From positions 1 to 56,192 of the forward strand of contig NZ_JAFLRJ010000081.1 of assembly GCF_017315755.1 (NCBI RefSeq): a stretch of DNA of 56,192 nt, read 5' to 3'. This document shows, one piece after another, positions 41,211-48,719 of this stretch (position 1 is its first letter; every line of letters begins with the position of its first letter). The DNA is from Streptomyces beijiangensis. Lineage in GTDB: Bacteria > Actinomycetota > Actinomycetes > Streptomycetales > Streptomycetaceae. A program made the translations under genes and the position numbers. The notes beneath the pieces are model-generated. The model had not been told where the DNA came from and made no database searches. It saw nothing but the letters and a program-made list of their open reading frames with translations.

Positions 41211-42319
41211 CCGATCTGCTCTACACCGAGACCGAGGACGATCTCCGCTCGGCCGTGCGGTCCCTGCTCTCCGACCGCGCCGACACGCCGTCCCTTCTCG
41301 CCCGCATCGAGTCCGACACGCCGTACGACCCGCAGCTCTGGAAGTCCCTCGCCACCGAGATGGGCGCGGCGGGACTTCTCGTACCGGAAGAGCTCGGAGG
41401 CCAGGGCGCCACCCACCGGGAGGCCGCCGTGGTGCTGGAGGAGCTCGGCCGCAGCGTCGCCCCGGTGCCGTATCTCACCAGCGCGGTCATCGCCACCGAG
41501 ACCCTGCTCGACCTGGCCGGCGAGAGTGCCGATGCCGCCGAACTGGTCGGTGCGCTGGCCGCAGGCCGTACGGTCGCCGTCCTCGCGGTCCCGCTCTCCG
41601 CGGCGCCCGGCGGGCCCGTCCCGCTGACCGGCCTCACCGGGCGGGTCACCGGTGTCGCGGACGCCGCGGCGGCCCAGGTGCTGCTCGTCCCCACGGCCGA
41701 CGGTCTGTACGCGGTCGGGACCTCGGCCCCCGGCGTCACCGTCGATGCGCTCACGCCGCTCGACCTGACCCGCCCCCTGGCCGCCGTCACCTTCGACGGC
41801 GCCGCGGGCACGCTCCTCGCGGACGCGGCGGCCTCGGAGGCCGCCGTACGCCGAGGACTCCTCGCCGGAGCCGGACTGCTCGCCTCCGAGCAGCTCGGCC
41901 TCGCCGAATGGTGCCTGGAGGAGACCGTCAGGCACACCAGGGAGCGTCACCAGTTCAACCGGCCGGTCGGCGGGTTCCAGTCACTCAAGCACCGGATGGC
42001 GCAGCTCTGGCTGGAGGTGGTGTCCGCCAGGGCGGCCGCCCGCAACGCCGCCGACGCCCTCGCCACCGGCGACCCCGAGACCGCTCTCGCGGTGGCCGTC
42101 GCGCAGGCGTACTGCGGCAAGGTCGCCGTACACGCTGCCGAGGAGTGCATCCAGCTGCACGGCGGCATCGGGATGACCTGGGAGCACCCCGCGCATCTGT
42201 ATCTCAAGCGCGCCAAGTCCGATGCGATCGCGCTGGGTTCGGCCGGGCACCACCGCGACGCGGTGGCGGAACTCGTCGATCTGCGGGCTCCCGCGAAGTC
42301 CATGAGCCCGCGCGGATAA
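41207..42319 (+). CDS. Acyl-CoA dehydrogenase, partner subunit
   Basis: A 370-residue acyl-CoA dehydrogenase-fold protein. Its N-terminal domain GLLVPEELGGQGATHREAAVVLEELGR and C-terminal helices GLAEWCLEETVRHTRERHQFNRPVGGFQSLKHRMAQ and AEECIQLHGGIGMTWEHPAHLYLKRA are family signatures. The middle beta domain is shorter and more degenerate (ADAAAAQVLLVPTADGLYAV) than in the upstream subunit, consistent with a heteromeric partner. It is translationally coupled to the first subunit. The operon probably ends at the hairpin-rich gap that follows. Confidence 0.86.
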   Translation: MTDLLYTETEDDLRSAVRSLLSDRADTPSLLARIESDTPYDPQLWKSLATEMGAAGLLVPEELGGQGATHREAAVVLEELGRSVAPVPYLTSAVIATETLLDLAGESADAAELVGALAAGRTVAVLAVPLSAAPGGPVPLTGLTGRVTGVADAAAAQVLLVPTADGLYAVGTSAPGVTVDALTPLDLTRPLAAVTFDGAAGTLLADAAASEAAVRRGLLAGAGLLASEQLGLAEWCLEETVRHTRERHQFNRPVGGFQSLKHRMAQLWLEVVSARAAARNAADALATGDPETALAVAVAQAYCGKVAVHAAEECIQLHGGIGMTWEHPAHLYLKRAKSDAIALGSAGHHRDAVAELVDLRAPAKSMSPRG

Positions 42320-42357
42320 GTCCATGTCGCCGGTGGCCGGGCCACCCCACTCTGTTT

Positions 42358-42383
42358 GACGGGTCCATGCCCATGGGCCCGTC
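42358..42383. promoter_or_regulatory. 26-bp near-perfect palindrome before the DUF3472 gene
   Basis: GACGGGTCCATG-CC-CATGGGCCCGTC pairs at 11 of 12 positions and sits 16 bases before the ATG at 42400. It could be an operator or a leader hairpin. A smaller GGTGGC/GCCACC hairpin at 42342-42356 may terminate the upstream operon. Confidence 0.4.
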
Positions 42384-42399
42384 GACAGAGGAGATCGAC

Positions 42400-43518
42400 A
42401 TGCGCAGAGCGAGAGCGGTCACCCTTGTGGTGATCGTGGCTTTGGCGGCCTGTCTGGGGCTGGCCGGGCCGGCCGCGGCCAGCGGACAGACCCCCGGTAC
42501 CTACACCAACTACTCGTTCCCGTCCGGGACTTCAACACTGGACGACGTCACCTTCGGGGTGACCGTCCAGTCCGACCCGGGCCGGGCCAATGTCTTCTGG
42601 TCCCACCAGTTCGGCTTCTCCAACGGGGTCGGCGGCTACATCGGCATGCAGCGGTGGCGCGACGGCGGCGGGATGTTCCTGTTCTCGCTGTGGGACTCCA
42701 CCGGCGGTACCGCGGGCGGCAGCGGCACGTACTGCCAGACCTTCGACGAGACGGGCAGCGGCTACACCTGCAGGCTCAACCAGCGTTTCACCGCCGGGCA
42801 CCAGTACCGCTACCGCATCGCGCCGGACACCACGGCGGGCTGGTACAAGGCGACCATCACCGACGTCACCGCGGGGACGTCCTTCGTGCTCGGCTCCCTG
42901 AACGTCGGATCGGGAGCGAAGGTCAACACCGGCGGAATGGTCAACTGGGTCGAGTACTTCGACTGGAACAACAACGCGGCGACCTGCGCCGACGAGCCGT
43001 ACTCCAAAGCCGTGTTCGACCTGCCGACCGGCACGAAGACGGGCGGCGGCACGGCGAGCGCCGCCATCAGCTCCACCTCCGTGAGCAGCAGCTGCCCCAG
43101 CGGCGCCAAAGTCACGGCACAGAGCGGCGGCAGCGTCCAGGAGGACGGCATCGGCAACTCCTCATCCGGATCCGTCACCGGCATCGCCGCCAAGTGCGCC
43201 GACGCACCCGCGACGACCGACGGAACCCAGCTCGTGCTGTGGACCTGCACCGGCGGTAACAACCAGAACTGGGTGCGCGCCGCGGACGGAACCCTGCACG
43301 CCGAGTTCAAGTGCGCGACCGTGAACGGCTCGGCGGTGCAGCTCTCCGGCTGTACGGGCGCGGCGGCCCAGCAGTGGCAGGTCAGCGGAGAGGCCCTGGT
43401 CAACCCGGCCACCGGCAAGTGCCTCGATGTGACCGGCGGCGGCAGCGGCGATGGTACGGCTCTGGGTGTCTATGCCTGTACCGGTAACGCCAACCAGCGC
43501 TGGTCCACGCCGTCCTGA
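42400..43518 (+). CDS. Secreted DUF3472 protein with ricin-type lectin domain
   Basis: A 372-residue secreted protein. The signal peptide (RRARAVTLVVIVALAACLGLAGPAAA) precedes a DUF3472 domain (about residues 30-210; YTNYSFPSGTSTLDDVTFGVTV, FSNGVGGYIGMQRW, GWYKATITDV, MVNWVEYFDW). A linker with Ser/Thr is followed by a ricin B-type beta-trefoil (about 265-372) with repeated Q-x-W sites (NNQNWV, AAQQWQV, ANQRWS) and KCLDVTGGGS. The lectin domain should bind a polysaccharide; the DUF3472 domain has no proven activity. The ATG at 42400 has GAGGAG upstream. Confidence 0.85.
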   Translation: MRRARAVTLVVIVALAACLGLAGPAAASGQTPGTYTNYSFPSGTSTLDDVTFGVTVQSDPGRANVFWSHQFGFSNGVGGYIGMQRWRDGGGMFLFSLWDSTGGTAGGSGTYCQTFDETGSGYTCRLNQRFTAGHQYRYRIAPDTTAGWYKATITDVTAGTSFVLGSLNVGSGAKVNTGGMVNWVEYFDWNNNAATCADEPYSKAVFDLPTGTKTGGGTASAAISSTSVSSSCPSGAKVTAQSGGSVQEDGIGNSSSGSVTGIAAKCADAPATTDGTQLVLWTCTGGNNQNWVRAADGTLHAEFKCATVNGSAVQLSGCTGAAAQQWQVSGEALVNPATGKCLDVTGGGSGDGTALGVYACTGNANQRWSTPS

Positions 43519-43645
43519 CCGGAAACGGCACACGGCGGGCGGACGTCGACCGGGCCAACTCCTGTCAGGAACCTGCCCACGGGGAGGCCAGGACCGGATA
43601 CTCGGTGGCGTCCGCCCGTCCGTCACACCGTTCCCGGGAGACGTC

Positions 43646-44506
43646 ATGGTGCACCTGACCCGCCGCAGAGTCGTCGCCACCCTCGTCGCCACAGCAGCCG
43701 CAGGCGCCGCTCTGCCCCTCCAGACCGCGTCGGCCCAGGACCGCAGGCCGGGGCCACGGCCGCTGCGCCGGGCACACGCCCACAACGACTACGAGCACGA
43801 GCACCCGCTCTTCGACGCCCTCTCCCACGGCTTCACCAGCGTCGAGGCCGACATCTACCTCGTCGACGGGCAGCTCCTCGTCTCCCACGACCGCGTCGAC
43901 CTCGACCCCACGCGCACCCTCGAATCCCTCTACCTGGACCCGCTGCTGGCCCGGGTGAAGGCCAACCACGGCTCGGTGTACCGGGGCTACCACCACCCCG
44001 TACAGCTGCTCGTGGACATCAAGGAGGACGGGGACGCCGCGTACCGCGAGCTGGACCGGCGGCTGCGTCCGTACCGGCGCATGCTCAGTACGTACGCGAA
44101 CGGCCGTGTGACCCTGGGCGCGGTCACCCCGGTCATCTCCGGCGACCGCGCGGCACGGGTGCCGATGGAGGCCCAGAAGGTGCGTCACGCGTTCTACGAC
44201 GGGCGCCTCGAAGACCTGGACACGGCCGTGCCCGCGTCCTTCATCCCGCTCATCAGCACCAACTGGACCACCAGCTTCAGCTGGCTCGGGGTCGGCCAAT
44301 TCCCCGCCGCGGAGCGGGAGAAGCTCCACACGATCGTCTCGACGGCCCATGCGCGCCGGCAGCGCGTCCGCTTCTGGGCCACCCCTGATCTGGCGGGACC
44401 CGACCGCGACGCCGTCTGGACCGAGCTCCTGGCCGCAGGTGTCGACCAGCTCAACACGGACGACCTGGCGGGTCTCGAACGGTTCCTCCGAACCCACGAC
44501 GCATAA
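43646..44506 (+). CDS. Secreted PI-PLC/GDPD-like (AIM6-type) protein
   Basis: A 286-residue exported protein of the phosphatidylinositol-specific phospholipase C superfamily. A possible Tat signal (TRRRVVATLVATAAAG) precedes the barrel. Active-site residues are suggested by RAHAHNDYEHEHP (two His), VEADIYLVDGQLLVSHD (Glu/Asp metal site and His) and LLVDIKEDG. The pattern resembles yeast AIM6 and glycerophosphodiester phosphodiesterases rather than bacterial PI-PLC toxins. The substrate is unknown. ATG 43646 has GGGAGA upstream. Confidence 0.82.
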   Translation: MVHLTRRRVVATLVATAAAGAALPLQTASAQDRRPGPRPLRRAHAHNDYEHEHPLFDALSHGFTSVEADIYLVDGQLLVSHDRVDLDPTRTLESLYLDPLLARVKANHGSVYRGYHHPVQLLVDIKEDGDAAYRELDRRLRPYRRMLSTYANGRVTLGAVTPVISGDRAARVPMEAQKVRHAFYDGRLEDLDTAVPASFIPLISTNWTTSFSWLGVGQFPAAEREKLHTIVSTAHARRQRVRFWATPDLAGPDRDAVWTELLAAGVDQLNTDDLAGLERFLRTHDA

Positions 44507-44611
44507 CAACAACACCCGTACGGCGGACAGTCCTTCCGCCTGAATGCCCCCTCTCCTCCGCCACACTGGCGGCCGAATGCCGCAAATCCGGCGCGGCGGA
44601 GGAGGGTGACC

Positions 44612-44806
44612 ATGGCTGTCTCGATCTCACTGGTGCTGCTTCTGCTCGTGCTCGCAGTGATCTTTCTGCGCAGTGGCGGGCTGAAGATGTCGCATGCGCT
44701 GGTCTGCATGCTGCTGGGCTTCTACCTGGCCAGTACGAGTGTGGCGCCGACCATCGAGGACGGGCTGAGCGCCACCGCGCAGATGGTCGGCAACATCAGG
44801 CCCTGA
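44612..44806 (+). CDS. Small conserved membrane protein
   Basis: A 64-residue protein with one strong hydrophobic N-terminal helix (ISLVLLLLVLAVIFL) and a second amphipathic to hydrophobic region (ALVCMLLGFYLASTSVAP). ATG 44612 lies six bases after GGAGG; the GTG two codons earlier is too close to that site. The family is common in Streptomyces but has no established function. It converges on the DUF779 gene with only 15 bases between stops. Confidence 0.7.
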   Translation: MAVSISLVLLLLVLAVIFLRSGGLKMSHALVCMLLGFYLASTSVAPTIEDGLSATAQMVGNIRP

Positions 44807-44821
44807 GCCGGATCACCCGGG

Positions 44822-45205
44822 TCAGATCACCTTCGAACGGATCAGGAAGCGCACGCCGTCGGGGGCTTCCAGCGAGAAGCCGCCGCCGCGCCCCTCGACG
44901 ACATCGACGATCAGCCGGGTGTGCGCCCACACCGCGTTCTGGCTCGCGGAGATCCAGAACGCGACGGGCTCCTCGATCCCCTCCACGGCGAGGGACTGCA
45001 GCAGCACATCGGAGTCCCCCGTACGGAACTCGCCCTCCGGGAAGCACATGGGGGAACTGCCGTCGCAGCAGCCGCCCGACTGGTGGAACATCAACGGGCC
45101 ATGGGCCTCGCGGAGCCGTCGCAGGACCGTGGCCGCCGCGGGAGTGATGTCGACGCGCGGGGATCCGGCGCCGGCCGGGGGAATCTCGTTCTCGTACGGG
45201 TGCAT
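44822..45205 (-). CDS. DUF779 family protein
   Basis: A 127-residue cytoplasmic protein. The family core FHQSGGCCDGSSPMCFPEGEF (about residues 40-60) with three Cys and a His suggests metal or thiol chemistry, and EPVAFWISASQNAVWAHTRLIVDVV is also conserved. Members often sit next to aldehyde dehydrogenase genes and are thought to be accessory to them; no such gene is here. The upstream gap holds a long hairpin that separates it from the YrdC-type gene. Confidence 0.8.
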   Translation of the reverse strand: MHPYENEIPPAGAGSPRVDITPAAATVLRRLREAHGPLMFHQSGGCCDGSSPMCFPEGEFRTGDSDVLLQSLAVEGIEEPVAFWISASQNAVWAHTRLIVDVVEGRGGGFSLEAPDGVRFLIRSKVI

Positions 45206-45239
45206 GTGCCGCCCCTCTCTTGGGCGGGGAAACAGGAGA

Positions 45240-45283
45240 GCCGTGCACAACTCTCCCAAGAGGGAAGGGGAGTTGTACACGGC
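45240..45283 (-). terminator. Long hairpin between the YrdC-type and DUF779 genes
   Basis: GCCGTGCACAACTC (45240-45253) pairs with GAGTTGTACACGGC (45270-45283) at 13 of 14 positions (the other is a wobble), enclosing 16 bases. It is unusually AT-containing for this genome. It could terminate the upstream gene or regulate DUF779 from its leader. Confidence 0.6.
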
Positions 45284-45303
45284 CCGGGCACGGCGAGGCG
45301 AGG

Positions 45304-45924
45304 TTACTCGAAGCGTGCGGTGTCGCCCGCCCCTCGGCGCACGATCTGGAGGTCGCCGTCGGAGAAGTCGATGACGGTGGTCGGCTCGGTGCCGCAGTCG
45401 CCCGAGTCGAGCACCGCGTCCACCACGTTGTCGAGCCGCTCCTTGATCTCCCAGCCCTGCGTCAGCGGCTCTTCCTCGTCGGGGAGGAGCAGAGTGGTGG
45501 AGAGCAGCGGCTCGCCGAGCTCGGCGAGCAGGGCCTGGGTCACGGCGTGATCGGGGATCCGGACCCCGACGGTCTTCTTCTTGGGGTGCAGCAGTTGACG
45601 CGGCACCTCCTTCGTCGCGGGCAGGATGAAGGTGTAACTGCCGGGTGTGGCCGCCTTGACCGCACGGAAGACGTCGTTGTCGATGTGCACGAACTGGCCC
45701 AGCTGCGCGAAGTTCTGGCACATCAGCGTGAAGTGGTGGCCGTCGTCGAGGTTGCGGATCGACCGGATCCGGCTGAGGCCGTCGCGGCTGCCGAGCTGGC
45801 ATCCCAGCGCGTAGCAGGAGTCCGTCGGGTACGCGATGAGGGCACCCGACCTGATGCTGTCCGCCACGCTGCTGATGGTGCGCCGCTGGGGATTCTCGGG
45901 GTGCACGTCAAAGTACTTCGCCAT
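45304..45924 (-). CDS. YrdC/Sua5/YciO-family protein
   Basis: A 206-residue protein of the threonylcarbamoyl-AMP synthase fold: RTISSVADSIRSGALIAYPTDSCYALGCQ at the N terminus, then SYTFILPATKEVPRQL and KTVGVRIPDHAVTQALLAELGEPLLSTTL. The length and ending suit YciO rather than full-length Sua5, which has an extra domain. True TsaC enzymes keep K-R-x-x-x at the ATP site; here KK-x-VGVR is present, but the substrate-binding N terminus is changed (NLDDGHHFTLMC), so tRNA t6A synthesis is possible but not certain. TAGACT six bases before the ATG suggests a leaderless message. Confidence 0.82.
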   Translation of the reverse strand: MAKYFDVHPENPQRRTISSVADSIRSGALIAYPTDSCYALGCQLGSRDGLSRIRSIRNLDDGHHFTLMCQNFAQLGQFVHIDNDVFRAVKAATPGSYTFILPATKEVPRQLLHPKKKTVGVRIPDHAVTQALLAELGEPLLSTTLLLPDEEEPLTQGWEIKERLDNVVDAVLDSGDCGTEPTTVIDFSDGDLQIVRRGAGDTARFE

Positions 45925-45930
45925 GCGGCG

Positions 45931-45936
45931 AGTCTA
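45931..45936 (-). promoter_or_regulatory. -10 element, leaderless promoter of the YrdC-type gene
   Basis: TAGACT on the minus strand ends six bases before the ATG at 45924. Confidence 0.45.
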
Positions 45937-46377
45937 GGCGATCAACGCATCCCCGCCCGGTCGCACCAGGGTGGTGGCGAGCTCGGTGAGCTGGGTGCGC
46001 TGCGCGGCCGTGAGACGTTCCGTGAGACCGGTGATGCGGTGGCTGATCTCGGCGGTGCACCGGGTGGTGAGTTCTCTGCCGACCGGTGTGAGGGAGACCA
46101 GGACGGCGCGGCCGTCGTGCGGAGAGGGTGTGCGCAGCACCAGGCCGCGCTTCTCGGCACGGCTGACCAGCCCGGTCATGGAGGACTTGTCCAGGCCGAG
46201 GTGGGTGCCGATGTCCAGCATTCCGGCTGCCGGCCGGTCGCGCAGGATGCCCAGCAGCCGGATCTGGATGACCGACAGTTCGTGCTCGGCGCCGGTGGCG
46301 GCCAGGACGCGCTGGGTCAGGAAAGACAGCTGCACCAGGGCGTCCACGGTGTTCAGGGGGCGGTCGTCGGTGGTCAT
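45934..46377 (-). CDS. MarR-family transcriptional regulator
   Basis: A 147-residue winged-helix regulator. The recognition region LDIGTHLGLDKSSMTGLVSRAEKRGLVLR and the wing HDGRAVLVSLTPVGREL are clear. MarR proteins respond to phenolic or oxidant ligands. It diverges from a zinc-type dehydrogenase-like gene, and two inverted copies of a 19-bp site in the gap make autoregulation and control of that gene very likely. A TAGGCT box six bases before the ATG suggests a leaderless message. Stop at 45934 overlaps the -10 of the next gene on the same strand. Confidence 0.9.
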   Translation of the reverse strand: MTTDDRPLNTVDALVQLSFLTQRVLAATGAEHELSVIQIRLLGILRDRPAAGMLDIGTHLGLDKSSMTGLVSRAEKRGLVLRTPSPHDGRAVLVSLTPVGRELTTRCTAEISHRITGLTERLTAAQRTQLTELATTLVRPGGDALIA

Positions 46378-46383
46378 GGGGAG

Positions 46384-46389
46384 AGCCTA
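46384..46389 (-). promoter_or_regulatory. -10 element, leaderless promoter of marR-like gene
   Basis: TAGGCT on the minus strand ends six bases before the ATG at 46377. Confidence 0.45.
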
Positions 46390-46390
46390 C

Positions 46391-46419
46391 TTGACCTAGT
46401 ACGCGGCACAAACTACCTT
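46391..46419 (+). promoter_or_regulatory. Promoter of the MDR oxidoreductase gene
   Basis: TTGACC (46391-46396), 17 bases, TACCTT (46414-46419). The first MarR site (46397-46415) fills the whole spacer. Confidence 0.55.
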
Positions 46420-46444
46420 GGGAGATAGTACGTGCCGCATACTA
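46397..46444. promoter_or_regulatory. Pair of inverted MarR operators
   Basis: Site 1 TAGTACGCGGCACAAACTA (46397-46415) and the reverse complement of site 2, TAGTATGCGGCACGTACTA (46426-46444), match at 16 of 19 positions. Each has TAGT/ACTA ends around GCGGCAC. They flank the promoter region of the divergent MarR and oxidoreductase genes. Confidence 0.65.
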
Positions 46445-46514
46445 AATAGTGGCGGCCCTCGCACCTCACGCCTCCAGCCGTCACCGCTGCGGGGCAGGAC
46501 GGGAGAGATCCCCC

Positions 46515-47486
46515 ATGCACGCAGCAGTCGTCCGCTCCTTCGGAACCCCTCCTCGCTACGACACCTTCGCGACCCCGGCCGACTCGGCCCCGCACGAGAT
46601 CCTGGTCGACGTCCTGGCCGCAGGCCTGCACCCCCGTGTGCGCTCGGCCGCCGACGGCAGCCACTACACCTCCGACGGCACCCTCCCCCTGATCCCCGGA
46701 ATCGACGCGGTAGGCCGGACCCAGGAGGGCGAACTGCTCTACTTCGTCGCGCCCGACACCGCGCTGGGCACCATGGCGGAGCACGCCGTCGTCGACCGGC
46801 GCCGGGCGATCACCCTGCCCGCAGGCACCGACCCGGTCGCCGTGGCCGCGGCCATGAACCCCGGGATGTCGTCCTGGGTGGCACTTCGCCGCCGCGTGTC
46901 CTTCAAGCCCGGCGGCTCCGTCCTGGTCATGGGCGCCACGGGCAACGCGGGGCAGCTCGCCGTCCAGATCGCCAAGCACCTGGGGGCCGACCGGGTGATC
47001 GGCGCAGGCCGCGACCCGCGCCGCCTCGACCTGCTGAAGAGCCTCGGGGCCGACGAGGTGATCAGTCTCGACGGCGACGGCGACGGCGACGGCGACGAGG
47101 TCGCCGACCGGCTCGGGCGTACGGCCGCGGACGTCGACGTCGTCATCGACTACCTGTGGGGACGGCCCGCCCAGCAGGCCATGCCCGCACTGCTGAAGGC
47201 CCGTACCGACCGCTCCAAGGCCCTGGCCTGGATCCAGATCGGGTCCATGGCCGGCCAGGACATCACCCTGCCCTCGTATCTGCTGCGCGCGGCGAACCTG
47301 AACATCATGGGCAGCGGCCAGGGCTCCCTGGCCACCGCCGGAATCCTCGCCGAACTGCCCTCACTCGCCGAGGAGATCGCCTCCGGCGCCCTGACCGTGG
47401 ACCCGCTGCCCATGCCGCTGGACCAGGTCGAGCAGGCGTGGAGCGCCCCGACCGCCCCCGGTCAGCGCATCGTCCTCACCCCCTGA
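46515..47486 (+). CDS. MDR-superfamily (zinc-independent alcohol dehydrogenase-like) oxidoreductase
   Basis: A 323-residue NAD(P)-binding protein. The Rossmann motif is VLVMGATGNAGQLAVQIAKHLGA (about 138-160) and the N-terminal GroES-like domain starts MHAAVVRSFGTPPRY. No zinc-binding Cys/His set is present. The loop near residue 190 contains (DG)4DE encoded by a hexamer repeat. Candidates are quinone or enone reduction. ATG 46515 has GGGAGAGA nine bases upstream. It is under a divergent MarR regulator, so it is probably induced by a phenolic or electrophile. A strong hairpin follows. Confidence 0.85.
   Translation: MHAAVVRSFGTPPRYDTFATPADSAPHEILVDVLAAGLHPRVRSAADGSHYTSDGTLPLIPGIDAVGRTQEGELLYFVAPDTALGTMAEHAVVDRRRAITLPAGTDPVAVAAAMNPGMSSWVALRRRVSFKPGGSVLVMGATGNAGQLAVQIAKHLGADRVIGAGRDPRRLDLLKSLGADEVISLDGDGDGDGDEVADRLGRTAADVDVVIDYLWGRPAQQAMPALLKARTDRSKALAWIQIGSMAGQDITLPSYLLRAANLNIMGSGQGSLATAGILAELPSLAEEIASGALTVDPLPMPLDQVEQAWSAPTAPGQRIVLTP
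47070..47096 (+). repeat. GACGGC hexanucleotide repeat
   Basis: Four copies of GACGGC plus GAC encode DGDGDGDGD within the oxidoreductase; being in frame, length changes would add or remove DG pairs. Confidence 0.8.
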
Positions 47487-47547
47487 CGCCTGTTTCCGCA
47501 GGACGCCGGTGAAATCGCCGATGCCGACACACCGTCAGCAGCCCCAC

Positions 47548-47582
47548 GGTGGGGACCGCCAACGCACACGGCGGTCCCCACC
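47548..47582 (+). terminator. Strong terminator after the MDR oxidoreductase gene
   Basis: A perfect 13-bp stem, GGTGGGGACCGCC with GGCGGTCCCCACC (47548-47560 and 47570-47582), nine-base loop. Confidence 0.8.
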
Positions 47583-47636
47583 CGGGCGTGTCCCAGTCCT
47601 CCCGCGTGGTTCCGCCACAACCGAGAGGACCCCTCC

Positions 47637-48539
47637 GTGCACCTGCGACCGCACGCCTTCTCCCGCCCCTTGGTACGGGCCTTCCTCGCTGCCTCACTGA
47701 CGGCCGCCGGCCTCCTCGGCACCGCCTTCGTCCCCGGAGCCCACGCCGCGGCGGACAACCCGTACGAGCGCGGCCCCGCGCCGAGCGTCACCAGCATCGA
47801 GGCCGCGCGCGGCTCCTACGCCGTCTCGCAGACCAGCGTCTCCTCGCTCGGTGTGTCCGGCTTCGGCGGCGGCACCGTCTACTACCCGACGTCCACCGCC
47901 GACGGCACCTTCGGCGCGGTCGTCATCGCGCCCGGCTTCACCGCGTACCAGTCGAGCATCGCCTGGCTCGGCCCGCGGCTCGCCTCGCAGGGCTTCGTGG
48001 TCTTCACCATCGACACCCTCACCACCCTCGACCAGCCCGACAGCCGCGGACGTCAACTTCTCGCCGCACTGGACTACTTGACGAAGACCAGCTCACTGCG
48101 CACCCGGATCGACACCTCCCGGCTCGGCGTGATGGGCCACTCCATGGGCGGCGGAGGCACCCTGGAAGCCGCCAAGAGCCGTACCTCGCTGAAGGCGGCG
48201 ATCCCGCTGACGGGCTGGAACCTCGACACGACCTGGCCCGAGGTGCGAACGCCGACCCTGATCATCGGCGCGGACGGTGACACGGTGGCCCCCGTCGCCA
48301 CCCACTCCGAGCCGTTCTACCAGTCGCTGCCCGGCACGCTGGACAAGGCGTACCTGGAGCTCAACAACGCCACCCACTTCACGCCCAACTCGTCGAACAC
48401 GACGATCGCGAAGTACAGCATTTCGTGGCTCAAGCGATTCATCGACAGCGACACCCGCTACGAGCAGTTCCTCTGCCCGCTGCCGAAGCCGAGCCTGACG
48501 ATCGACGAGTACCGGGGCAACTGCCCGCACACCTCCTGA
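47637..48539 (+). CDS. Secreted cutinase / polyester (PET) hydrolase-type enzyme
   Basis: A 300-residue secreted alpha/beta hydrolase very like actinobacterial cutinases such as Thermobifida TfCut2. The signal peptide ends near [13 protein letters not shown]. Family segments [33 protein letters not shown] and [13 protein letters not shown] are intact. The catalytic triad is Ser169, Asp215 (GADGDTVAP) and His247 (NATHFTPN); Met170 forms the oxyanion hole. Trp194 (TGWNLD) and Phe101 (APGFTA) fall at the aromatic-clamp positions, where TfCut2 has Trp and Tyr. Cys280 and Cys296 form the conserved C-terminal disulfide. It should hydrolyse cutin-like and perhaps aromatic polyesters. GTG 47637 with GAGAGGA upstream. 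Confidence 0.92.
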   Translation: MHLRPHAFSRPLVRAFLAASLTAAGLLGTAFVPGAHAAADNPYERGPAPSVTSIEAARGSYAVSQTSVSSLGVSGFGGGTVYYPTSTADGTFGAVVIAPGFTAYQSSIAWLGPRLASQGFVVFTIDTLTTLDQPDSRGRQLLAALDYLTKTSSLRTRIDTSRLGVMGHSMGGGGTLEAAKSRTSLKAAIPLTGWNLDTTWPEVRTPTLIIGADGDTVAPVATHSEPFYQSLPGTLDKAYLELNNATHFTPNSSNTTIAKYSISWLKRFIDSDTRYEQFLCPLPKPSLTIDEYRGNCPHTS

Positions 48540-48567
48540 CCCCGGGTCCGGTCAACGGGGCAACGGT

Positions 48568-48597
48568 CGTCCGTCGCCGGGGAACCGGCGGCGGACG
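48568..48597 (+). terminator. Terminator hairpin after the cutinase gene
   Basis: CGTCCGTCGCCGG-GGAA-CCGGCGGCGGACG-type stem (48568-48580 with 48585-48597), one wobble, with a GGAA tetraloop. Confidence 0.7.
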
Positions 48598-48626
48598 GCT
48601 GTGCCCGCGCACACCGTGACACGGCA

Positions 48627-48650
48627 GGTGCTGGGGGCCCGCCCAGCACC
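48627..48650 (+). terminator. Second hairpin in the same gap
   Basis: Perfect 9-bp stem GGTGCTGGG/CCCAGCACC (48627-48635 with 48642-48650). It may reinforce termination before the LuxR-type gene. Confidence 0.55.
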
Positions 48651-48719
48651 GCGGTCACCGGGAACACCGCTGCGGACGCGTGCCTTCCGGGTCGTTTTAC
48701 GCGGAAGTAACGTGCGGGC

